Of a stretch of 64,000 bases of DNA, positions 11,300 to 19,215 are shown in pieces. Made by a program: the position numbers and the translations under genes. The DNA comes from Sycon ciliatum (lineage: Eukaryota > Porifera > Calcarea > Leucosolenida > Sycettidae), in the NCBI RefSeq assembly GCF_964019385.1, contig NC_088654.1, positions 20,757,108 to 20,821,107 on the forward strand, read 5' to 3'. Numbering within the stretch: the stretch's first letter is position 1; each line of letters begins with the position of its first letter. The notes beneath the pieces were generated by a model that saw nothing but the letters and a program-made list of their open reading frames with translations, did not search any database and was not told where the DNA came from.

Positions 11300-11505
11300 A
11301 CCACCTCTTCTAGCACTGAGGACATCTCCCCCATCATCCTTTTTTGGGTTTTCCTGAAACTTGGCTCACCCTCTCCCATACTTGTAATGTTCAAAGTGAT
11401 GTAAATCACTTTCCAACTGTTTAACCCACAATCTCACCTTCTCATAAATTTATCTCTTATTGGTGATGGTGCCATCGTGAGAATAAAGAATTCAAAAAAA
11501 CAAAA
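11300..11505 (+). mobile_element. LINE 3' tail
   Basis: The stretch ends GTGAGAATAAAGAATTC followed by an A-rich run. The same tail phrase (CTCTTATTGG ... GTGAGAATAAAG) occurs at 25130-25170 and in part at 32065-32090, which marks it as the 3' end of an interspersed LINE. No coding part is attached. An overlapping short open frame at 11025-11243 is not recognised. Confidence 0.5.
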
Positions 11506-11899
11506 ACAACGGTGGCAGGACAAATTGGTGGTGCTGGATGGCATGGGGGAGCTGTGCTGGCCAAGCCAACACTTGACACTGACATGAAACTGCGATAGCT
11601 ATGTTAGCCCTCCAACCAGGGGCGCTCATGGGAGGCAGAAGAAGAAAGCAAGATTAGAATACTTGATGGAGACATACTAGAGCTCTACCACTAGATTAGT
11701 GGAGCTCCGCATCAGCGACATCAGCCTACGGATGACCAGAGTCAAGCTACAGCAGGCTGACTCAGTTTTACCGCCTTTGCAAAGATCATAATAAGGATAT
11801 ACCCATGCAGACATTGTCAGCTGCTAGGATGAACCTACAAGCAAGGTATCGCTTGATTGAGCGAATTGTAGCCAATTGCCCAGCATTGTCCCATCAGAT
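11506..11899. other. Probable degenerate retroelement, unassigned
   Basis: No clear open frame. The stretch leads into the Penelope-like block and may be its degraded upstream part, but I cannot show this. Confidence 0.3.
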
Positions 11900-12345
11900 C
11901 TTTCTTTGACCGACCACTGCATCCGTGAACTAAAGATACACAAGCAGCTACACAGCAACCACATTTGTGAGTTGTAGGGGCATTTTACACCAACATCCCA
12001 GTAGCCGATGTCATTGATGCGGCCACATCCCTACTGGACCAGTGTTAGATCAACATGGATTTGCTTGGTCTCAGGGTTGAGGATCTGAGGCATGCACTAC
12101 AAGTTTTAGGGCTCACCAACAACATTTCGAGTTTGGATCCAAACAGTACCGCCATCTAACAGGAATCGCGAGTTGAAACCATATTGCCCTGCCAACACCC
12201 AATCATTGAAAGAGGACGCATTAGCATTGCATGACACTCAACCTTGCCTCTACAAGTGATACATAGATGAGGAGGCCGTCGGGGACTTGGTCCGGTTTCT
12301 TCCACTGGTGAGGCGCGCCATTGGTGGAGCGAGCAGCATTCTTGC
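11900..12345 (+). pseudogene. Degenerate Penelope-like reverse-transcriptase remnant
   Basis: Short blocks on the plus strand resemble Penelope-like reverse transcriptases: GAFYTNIPVADVID near 11975-12020 (the D-A-L-Y/F-T-N-I-P block) and YIDEEAVGDLVRFLP near 12258-12305 (compare the YIDD region). The blocks are separated by stops and frame changes, so this is a decayed copy. A distant LINE is the alternative. Confidence 0.4.
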
Positions 12346-12524
12346 TTTGTACACTTTGTCACTGGCTGTATGTCTGGGGAAACCGAGCGGGCAGTACGGG
12401 AGCGGTATCAGAAATTTTACGGGAACCGTCGGATGTAATTGGAGAAGGCTCCCTTGGGTAACCACTACAAAATAAACCACCGAGAATCTCACACATCATC
12501 TTCACATTGTTGTACTCTTTTTAC

Positions 12525-12713
12525 TGGCCAGGAGTCACTAATGCCTGGTGTGACAAAAGTAGTTCCCCATTATTTTCAATACCATTAAATTGCTGCAGGC
12601 CACACAGAAGGACTGTTTGCAGCAGGGAGTAGTACAATACTATAGTATTGCACTACTCCCTGCTGCAGACTGCAGTTTCAGCAGCATTGCATTTTCCTTT
12701 CAAAAGAACTTAC
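12525..12713 (-). repeat. Repeated intron following an LRR exon
   Basis: On the minus strand this directly follows the LRR exon at 12714-12785. It is shared, at moderate similarity, with 36466-36592 and 19045-19135, and its far end with 17876-17930. The phrase CAGCAGCATTGCATTTTCC occurs here and at 19100. A palindrome with about 24-bp arms (12617-12668) interrupts the shared sequence and is absent from the other copies. Confidence 0.6.
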
Positions 12714-12785
12714 ACAGCGTCTAGCTTGCCAAGATGTGTAAATTGTCCCTTAGGGAACGTGGACAGTTCATTATATCCTATATCC
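12714..12785 (-). CDS. 72-nt leucine-rich-repeat exon
   Basis: On the minus strand a 72-nt segment is preceded by a pyrimidine-rich tract ending TATAG and followed by GTAAGTTC. One base completes a codon, 23 codons follow and two bases remain, so both introns are phase 2. It encodes YNELSTFPKGQFTHLGKL plus flanks, which fits one 24-residue LRR (N-x-L-x-x-x-P-x-x-x-F-x-x-L-x-x-L). Many animal LRR genes have phase-2 exons of exactly 72 nt, one repeat each. Sister exons lie at 19136-19195 and 36593-36664 on the same strand. The protein cannot be identified: it could be a receptor or secreted LRR protein, or a duplicated exon without a gene. Confidence 0.6.
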
Positions 12786-13378
12786 CTATACAAAGAGAAA
12801 GAGAAAAAAATTGGCATTATATGGGCAGTCCAAAGCAGAAACTGACCTAAGAACCCTGACATCGATGGGGCTCATGCATATTACCAAGAGTGCATGAACA
12901 AGAGTATGCAACTGTGGTTATGGGTAAGTCCGCGGCGGGCTGCCTTCATTACGTAATCGTTCCAGCACCTACGGAATTGATATGCTCGACAATATTATTA
13001 CAGGTGTTTGAAGCTGTGTGTATTCGTCTGTATATGCCAGTTCTGTGTAGGCAAGAGAAGCATGTTGTAGCACTCAAGTTATATTCGTAAGTTTGCATAT
13101 TGTTCATTTTGCTAATGTGTATAGCTCATAGCTATTATCTTACGTCGTTGCTATTGCTCATATTTTACCACTTTTTGTCTAATTGTATCACTCCAATAAT
13201 CATTACAATATAGCCCTCTTCATACGAAAGAGGAAGCAGGCGGGGAAAATAGACAAGGGCTGGTGTTTGTTGGGCGATGTTTAGGTGCTTAGGCGTTATT
13301 TGTCATTGATTTTGTTTATAGTGTCACAAAACGAGTCCCAGCGTGTGTAAAGACCTGTGTGCGTCGGCTTTCTATATA
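12786..13378. other. No assigned gene; possible introns
   Basis: The left part may be intron upstream of the LRR exon. A short plus-strand open segment at 13003-13090 lies between an AG and a GTAAGT, but its translation matches nothing I know. Nothing else is recognised. Confidence 0.3.
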
Positions 13379-13834
13379 CAGTCAAATCTGCCGTTAGCGA
13401 CCTCTGCTGTAGGCGACCATCTACCGTTAGCGACCGATTTTCCGTGCACCGGCGGTTTCACATACAAATTGATCTGTCCAGAGCGACCATCTGCTGTGCG
13501 CGACCAGCGATCGCGATTTCATGCACGGTGGGTGCATTCAAATCTGCTGTAAGCGACCGCGACCCACGTTCAGTCAGGTGCGAAACTGTACTTGCCAGTG
13601 TGCTGTCAACTGCATGCAAGGTGTGAAAATGCGCTGTCTTGCAAGTGCGCCCCTATATCCAATAAAAATGATATCGAAAATCACATTATTCTCGTCGATT
13701 TGAGTACATGGAAGCATAATAATATGCATGCCCGGTATGCCGGATTTACCATACATCTGCCGTAAGAGACCATCTGCTTTAAGAGACCGCTTTTTCTTGC
13801 ACCAAGGGGCGGTCGCTTACGACAGATTTGACTG
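13379..13834. mobile_element. TA-flanked MITE, CAGTCAAATCTG termini
   Basis: The terminal inverted repeats are CAGTCAAATCTGCCGTTA and its complement, with TA at 13377-13378 and 13835-13836. The interior repeats the phrase GCGACC many times. There is no transposase. The CAGTCAA end resembles the element at 1244-1959, but the rest differs, so this is a separate Tigger/pogo-like family. Confidence 0.85.
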
Positions 13835-13871
13835 TACTGTGGTGAGCAATTCTGTAGAAGAATTAATTTGA

Positions 13872-14177
13872 ATGAATTTGATCAGATCATTAACTTTCAG
13901 AGCTAAAAACATCTGCTCACCATCACTATTATCAGCTGAAATTGCTAAGCTAGAAGATATTCTGTGTTCTAACGGTTACCCACTCAAAGTATTGAAGCAA
14001 GACGTGACAAGAGTTCTTGAGACTAGCCCAAATATAGCTTCTGCACAATCTACAACGCGTATTATCACAAAATTGCCGTGGAAAGGGCCAAATTGCATTG
14101 CCTTCCGCAAAAAGATTAAAGCTCCAATTTTGAACTGCTATCCTACAGTATCCCCAATTGTAATTTATACATTTGTA
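13872..14177 (+). pseudogene. Penelope-like (GIY-YIG retroelement) fragment
   Basis: The plus strand encodes NLIRSLTFRAKNIC ... LEDILCSNGYP ... TKLPWKGPN ... CYPTVSPIVIYT. This order resembles the segment after the reverse transcriptase in Penelope-like elements (R-A-x-x-I-S, then L-x-x-N-G-Y-P, then the LP-W/Y-x-G block). It ends where a MITE inserted at 14176. It may belong with the remnant at 11900-12345, although unrelated sequence lies between them. Confidence 0.45.
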
Positions 14178-14495
14178 CCGTATTTCCCGGTAAGTTAGTA
14201 CGTACTAACTTTCGAACTTAGCAGCCACATGAGCAGTAACTTTCGGGGGTGGTACTATCTTTCGGGGAGTACTTTTTATCGGGGGTAAATGACAAGCAGT
14301 AGGAAGCCTGCGCAACTCTAGTGTCCGTGCATATGATGTATGTAGTGTACGGTGTCTGTACATGTAGGACGGGTACGGACTTACTATCTTTTGGAGGGAA
14401 CTGTCTTTCGGGGTGATAGCCTCGGCAGTGGAAAGTGTATTTCTTATAGGGGGGTACTAAGTCATTGGGGAGAACTTACTTACGGGGAAATACGG
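14178..14495. mobile_element. TA-flanked MITE, CCGTATTTCCC termini
   Basis: Terminal inverted repeats CCGTATTTCCCGGTAAGT and a near-complement (ACTTACGGGGAAATACGG) are flanked by TA (14176-14177, 14496-14497). The interior repeats CTTTCGGGG-type phrases. Non-coding. Confidence 0.8.
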
Positions 14496-14617
14496 TAATA
14501 GTACATAGTATGTACATATACTGTTTGCATTGGACATTACTTCTCTTTAAACAGAAGTTTTCAGTTGTCACTTGTAGTATGTTCCTCAAGTTCTTTGACT
14601 GAGAATCTGACAGTTTG

Positions 14618-14683
14618 GGTTCAAATCCCAACATTTGGGTTCAAATCCCAACATTTGGGGGTTCAAATCCCAACATTTGGCTT
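14618..14683 (+). repeat. Tandem triplication of a tRNA B-box-like motif
   Basis: The unit TTGGGTTCAAATCCCAACA occurs three times head to tail, the last with two extra G. GGTTCAAATCC fits the polymerase III B box. No tRNA body surrounds it. Confidence 0.7.
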
Positions 14684-15149
14684 CAGATTTTCTTCTTTCA
14701 GTTCTGATTTTTTTCTAAGCTGAGGAGAAAGTTCTAAGTTCTCGGGGTAAAGCCATCATCACACTACGTTCTCCGACTCCCGTTTACGTCTACGTCTATG
14801 GTGAAAAAATCAAAACGGGTGGTCGTGTCATCAGACAGGCACAGTTCTTGACGCGTACACGCGTACGCAGTCAGGCTTTTCGAGAAATTTGAACGCACGT
14901 ACATCGAAGTACAGGGTCGCTTGGAAAAAGGCTGGGGGAGATACGCACGTTCATACAAAAAGTTGTATACCCCTCCCCATACCACGTCTACGTCTCCTGT
15001 TTCCTCTGCTCCCGTTTTCACCCCGTATACGGATCATCATGACAACCGACCAAAAACTCCTCAAGTGGACGTAGACGCAGCGCTTTGTACCATGGCGTGA
15101 TTACAGCCTATTAATAGAGATCACAAGTTTCTGTGGTGGTCAATAATAA
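14684..15149. other. No recognised feature
   Basis: A short minus-strand open frame (14764-15021) has no recognisable domain. I see nothing assignable. Confidence 0.3.
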
Positions 15150-15430
15150 GGCTGTGTTTACATGAGGCGTTTCAACCCGGGTTGAGTTCTACCCGGGTCA
15201 GATTTCAACCCGCCATGTACACACAATGAATGGCGCGTTTACATGACGCATTGCGCTTGACCCAGGTTGAAATTTTGCCCCGGGTTGCGTATCTCCCGCC
15301 AGGTCTGAACAGCACTGTACATGCGAATTCCGCGCGAAAGGATTCACGTGACTATTCGGAACTGTAGAAGTGGACTTTTGGCGGCATATCAGTATTTGAC
15401 CCGGGTCAACTGTCTTCATGTATATGATAA
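15150..15430. mobile_element. MITE-like element rich in CCCGGGT
   Basis: The left end reads GTTTACATGAGGCGTTTCAA and the right end is an imperfect complement of about 30 bp. CCCGGGT and its complement recur in the interior. Target duplication is not clear. Non-coding. Confidence 0.5.
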
Positions 15431-15436
15431 ATAATG

Positions 15437-15759
15437 GACCGATTGCCATTTGTACAGATCCACGAAATCCCGTAGAATCCCGTAGACCCAGTAGGGTGTT
15501 CATTGTGTGCTATGCATGCACATTTCACCTTTTTAGCGTCATAATTCAATGACCAGCAATCGCTTTTCCAGCTTCTTCACTTTGGTTGGAACTAATGACT
15601 AGCTAGATCTTTGTCAGAAAAGGGTTTTCGTATGAAATGCCTTCAGGCTCCATTTCTTAGTGGAAATAGCAGAAAACACAATAGGGTCCTGCACATTCAA
15701 CACCCTACCGGGTCCAAGGGATTCTACGGGATTTCGTGGATCTGTACAAATGGCTACGG
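15437..15759. repeat. Inverted repeat with 62-bp arms
   Basis: The arms (about 15447-15508 and 15694-15755) both contain ACGAAATCCCGTAGAATCCC or its complement. The loop of about 185 bp has no coding potential that I recognise. Probably a fold-back element. Confidence 0.7.
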
Positions 15760-15940
15760 AGATGTGTTGAAGCTAGGTGTCAGGACGTCGAATGTTTCAG
15801 TACTCTGTCAGTTTTGTGCCTAGTTATTGCACTTTCTGACTGTATATAGTATCATGTTACAGTGATGGAGAGTTACTCTTAACTCGTATCCATATGTCCT
15901 TTTCTCTTCTACATTTATTTATGGCTCAACATCCGAGTTT
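15750..15940 (+). repeat. Interspersed repeat, inverted copy at 17995-18160
   Basis: The same sequence, with the phrase TGACTGTATATAG and the end TCCATATGTCCTTTTC, is found inverted at 17995-18160 and again in plus orientation at 18218-18330. Family unknown, no coding potential. Confidence 0.7.
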
Positions 15941-16640
15941 CTGTGAATTTCAATTTTTTTTACGAGTCCAAGATCGCCAACGACAGAAAGCGGGCGCATA
16001 GATCCGATGATCCCGCAATAAGTCCGTCAGCTGTTCGGGCTGACCAGACAAATACAGACAAGACAAAGGCAACACACTGGTTGCAACGCAAGAGCTGATG
16101 GTGCCCTTCGGCTGTGACTTCGCTGACTTCGACAGTGAAGTCAGAGAAGCTGGCAAGGGGTGCAGATCCGCGGATTTCGATGGATGAGCTGACTTGAGGC
16201 ACGCCAACAAGTAACTAGTTGCTTTTCCTGTCTGTGTTCAAAATATGCCCAGACGCCAGGACTAGCTCGTAGTCGAGCAAACTGGTTCGCGAACCGTCGA
16301 CAGACTGTGACGAAAAACACGAAACTAAAGACTACTTTACTGTCTTTAGCTCAAGACTACTCGCATGTGATATGTGGAGGGAACTCCAGCCCCTGCAGCT
16401 AGTGTAGACACGTACTGAGCCTGCCAGTCTTGCATTTTGCACGTAAGAAAAGCAGTCAGCTGAAAACACGACGACTGTGATTGCGTCGATGTTTCTCAGA
16501 TCACGCTTGTACTTTTGCACGTTCATCGATATTGCAAGTGTACAGTCATGTACATAAGCGTGTCGTACTCGCACCACTTTCGGTGCATGCACGCTTTATG
16601 CAACCCCGAAAGGGGGGAGATCCCGTACCGAGCGTAAGTA
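15941..16640. other. No recognised gene
   Basis: Open frames overlap on the minus strand at 15950-16210 in two frames, and at 16332-16592. None has a known domain. I see nothing assignable. Confidence 0.3.
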
Positions 16641-16659
16641 CCGTTCTACTCGTTCAGCC

Positions 16660-16735
16660 GATAAAATTAAACTAACCGCTCGATCTATTTCTTATCGAGT
16701 AAGTAACGAGTAATCGATAAAATTGTTTCAGCACT
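16660..16735 (-). repeat. hAT-like terminal sequence
   Basis: On the minus strand the stretch begins TTAGTGCTGAAACAA and continues with repeated ACTCG phrases, resembling hAT ends (compare 46020-46122). No partner end or transposase is near. Confidence 0.3.
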
Positions 16736-16778
16736 AACAAATGGCAATCGGTCTATTCTATAAATTTAATTATACATT

Positions 16779-16992
16779 ATCAGCACACGAAGAGACAAAG
16801 CTAATTGAAAATCTGATGAGGCCTTTTGTGCCATTACTCTTCAAAATCAGTACATGGTGATAATGTGACGAAGCACAACGATGTCAATCACTCGTTGTGT
16901 TTCGTCACATTATCACCATGTACTGATTTGAAGAGTAATAGTACGAAAGGCCTCGTCACATTTTCAACTAGCTTCGTCTCTTCGTGTGCTAA
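16779..16992. mobile_element. Fold-back element with about 105-bp arms
   Basis: The arms, 16779-16883 and 16894-16992, are close inverted copies around a loop of about 10 bp. Outer ends read CAGCACACGAAGAGAC and its complement. The inner 45 bp of the arms is almost perfect (GGTGATAATGTGACGAAGC). Another MITE begins three bases beyond the right end. Confidence 0.85.
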
Positions 16993-16994
16993 TA

Positions 16995-17418
16995 CCGTAA
17001 AGTCGCGGATAAAAGCCGGGCTTATAAGCACATAAGCCGCTTTCTACATCAGGCTTCAATGCAAACCAGGCTTGTATGCAAACCATGCTTATATGCACCA
17101 CTGATATTTTTACCAGGCTTGTATGCACATCGGCCGATCCGGGCTTGCATAGAAGCCAGGCTTCTACGCGCGACACGCGTAGGTCTACCACTGACTACCG
17201 GTATGGCGGCAGTTTTACTATGCACTGTACATAGCGCATGCACTATTGACCTACCCAATCCGCGCTTGCATAGAAGCAAGGCTTCTACGCGTGACAGGCT
17301 TATATGCATTTGACCCGTTTGATTTCAGGCTTCTATCCGCAATGTGCTTGTATGCAAACCCGGCTTATATCCGCAATGTGCTTGTATGCAAACCCGGCTT
17401 TTATCCGCGACTTTACGG
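16995..17418. mobile_element. TA-flanked MITE, CCGTAAAGTCGCGG termini
   Basis: Inverted ends CCGTAAAGTCGCGGATAA and complement, with TA at 16993-16994 and 17419-17420. The interior is built from about a dozen variants of AGGCTTNTATGCAAACC in both orientations. Non-coding; short open frames run through both strands because of the repeats. Confidence 0.88.
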
Positions 17419-17420
17419 TA

Positions 17421-17709
17421 TACATTATCCTCTCCATTCTATCTCCCTTCCGTGCCTGTTTTTCTCCCCTCTACACTCTCTTTCTGCCCTCTCCTCTTTT
17501 AAGTCGTCTGTTTGTGAGAAGGCACCATTGCCTGTGTGGTTGAACGACTATAGATAGAAGCACAACAACAACAGTGTGAATCAGTCTCGCTCCTGGACAG
17601 TGAGAACAGATGTCGAGGATCCTTGGTCATTCACAACGCTGTAATCTCCAAACCAGCTAGTCGCAAGCCCGCACTCGGCACAACAGTACAAATAAGTGGT
17701 AGGGACTTC
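17421..17709. other. No recognised feature
   Basis: Pyrimidine-rich sequence around 17430-17510, otherwise nothing assignable. Confidence 0.3.
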
Positions 17710-17822
17710 GGAAGTGATTTTTTAGGATAGGGTTTGCTCCACACACTGGAGTCAAGACAAGTCGGCGGAAGCTCCAGTATGTGGAACAAACCCTATCCTA
17801 AGAAATCAACGCCGAAGTCGCG
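17710..17822. repeat. Palindrome with about 40-bp arms
   Basis: GATAGGGTTTG on the left is mirrored by CAAACCCTATC on the right, with matching ACTTCGG / CCGAAGT at the outer ends and a short loop. Likely a small fold-back element. Confidence 0.75.
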
Positions 17823-17875
17823 ACAATGTAAATCCAAACCTTTTAAGAAAAAAGGTAATTGAATTATATCCATCA

Positions 17876-17930
17876 CCAGGCCGGGAGACACAAATGCTGG
17901 GTGTGTCAAAAGTATTGTTCCATCAGGATA
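17876..17930 (-). repeat. Partial copy of the LRR-exon intron repeat
   Basis: The stretch matches the far end of the repeated intron at 12525 and 36466 (TGCTGGGTGTGTCAAAAGTA against TGCCTGGTGTGACAAAAGTA). The exon part is absent. AAT-type microsatellites follow. Confidence 0.45.
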
Positions 17931-17994
17931 ATAATAATAATGTCTCTTTCCCTCTGTCTCTTTCCCACAAACCAGTTAATAATAATAATAATAG

Positions 17995-18330
17995 TAGAAA
18001 GGAAAAGGACATATGGAAACGAGTTAAGAGTAACTTTCCACCACTGTAACTAGATACTATATACAGTCAGAAAGTGCAACAACTAGGCACAAAACTGACA
18101 GAGTACTGAGACATTCGACGTCCTGACACCTAGCTTCAACACATCTCCGTAGCGCTAACCGACAGCCTTCCAACTTGGAAGGTTCAAGGTTATGGAAAGA
18201 CCAAAGAGGGGAAGGCACTTTCTGACTGTATATAGCATCTAGTTACAGTGGTGGAGAGTTACTCTTAACTCATTTCCATATGTCCTTTTCCTTTCTACTT
18301 TATTATTGGCTCAATACCAGAGTTTCAAAT
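17995..18330. repeat. Inverted and direct copies of the 15750 repeat
   Basis: 17995-18160 is the reverse complement of 15760-15915. 18218-18330 is a third copy in plus orientation. The two copies here can pair over about 65 bp. Flanking AAT microsatellites sit at 17930-17942 and 17977-17995. Confidence 0.7.
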
Positions 18331-18640
18331 AATAATAATAATAATAATAATAAGCGCATCGCCTACATTATAGACATCAGCGTTCCTGGTGAGAACAACA
18401 TCAATAAGAAAATGGCTGAAAAGCGCTCGAAATATTATGATTTGAAGCGGGAGATTTCGAGGATTTGGTCCCTCAACCAGGTTGACGTGGTCCCTGTGGT
18501 TGTCGGTGCCCTGGGAGGCTTGGTGGGGGAGACTCCTCAATGCCTTCGGACTGTGCAGGGAGGAGACCTGGCTATTGTGCAACAGGAGGCTATACAAGGT
18601 TCGATTAAAATACTGAGAACTATCCTTAACATGTAGATGC
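18330..18640 (+). pseudogene. LINE C-terminal fragment behind an ATA microsatellite
   Basis: After an (AAT)n run (18330-18352) the plus strand reads YIIDISVPGENN ... KKMAEKRSKYYDLKREI ... VVPVVVGALGGL ... IKILRTILNM and stops. Blocks of this form end the reverse-transcriptase protein of one group of non-LTR elements (D-x-x-x-P-x-D, then K-Y-x-D-L, then V-V-x-G-A-L-G). The enzyme core is missing, so this is a 5'-truncated copy. Confidence 0.65.
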
Positions 18641-19044
18641 ACCTCTGCTGCGTTTGCATGTTCAATAGCTAAGAGACTTGAATAACGACTGATAAAGACT
18701 GATATTTCCTTTGTTACTACTCCCTTCATTGGTTGATGTATTTTGCCTGTCGCTGCAAATTCTTTATTATTGTTTTGATGTTGGAGTTCGGATTGAGTTT
18801 CTTTCCTTTCTTCCTCTTCCTTCAACTAGTTCTTGTCCCTTTGGTTTTTAGGTTTTATTTATTTATTTATTTTTGTTTTTGTTTTTTCACTTTCTTTTTT
18901 GCTGTCCCACCCATGGAAATATTTCCCGGTGGGTCTGGCTTATCGCCTTCGAAAGAAGTGAATAAAGGAGAAATAATAGTTGCAGTTCGCATATCACTCA
19001 TGGAAGGATCCACGGGCTTAACGAATCTGTCAACGAAATCCAGG
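18641..19044. other. No assigned gene
   Basis: Probable 3' flank of the LINE fragment. It contains a T-rich run at 18840-18905. Nothing else is recognised. Confidence 0.3.
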
Positions 19045-19135
19045 CAGGATCAATATCATTAAACTGCTGCAGCTACCGCAGAGGGATTTTTCAGCAGTTT
19101 CAGCAGCATTGCATTTTCCCTTCAAAAGGACATAC
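19045..19135 (-). repeat. Repeated intron following the second LRR exon
   Basis: On the minus strand this stretch follows the exon at 19136-19195 and shares AAACTGCTGCAG and CAGCAGCATTGCATTTTCC with the copy near 12.6 kb. Confidence 0.6.
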
Positions 19136-19195
19136 AAACGTGTTATATTGAACATTCCTGCCGGTACACTTGTCATATTATTATAAGAAATATTC
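19136..19195 (-). CDS. 60-nt leucine-rich-repeat exon
   Basis: On the minus strand the segment lies between a TTTGTGTGTAG acceptor and a GTATGTCC donor. One base, 19 codons and two bases give phase-2 introns on both sides, as in its two sister exons. It encodes NISYNNMTSVPAGMFNITR, an LRR with the N-x-M-x-x-x-P-x-x-x-F pattern. It is 12 nt shorter than 72, which removes four residues after the F without changing phase. It could be a short functional repeat or a decayed duplicate. Confidence 0.5.
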
Positions 19196-19215
19196 CTACA
19201 CACAAAGAAAAGAAA

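Noticed and set aside
13003-13090. Exon-like segment between TTACAG and GTAAGT (plus)
   Set aside because: 28 codons with a stop at the donor and no recognisable sequence; chance splice signals are common.
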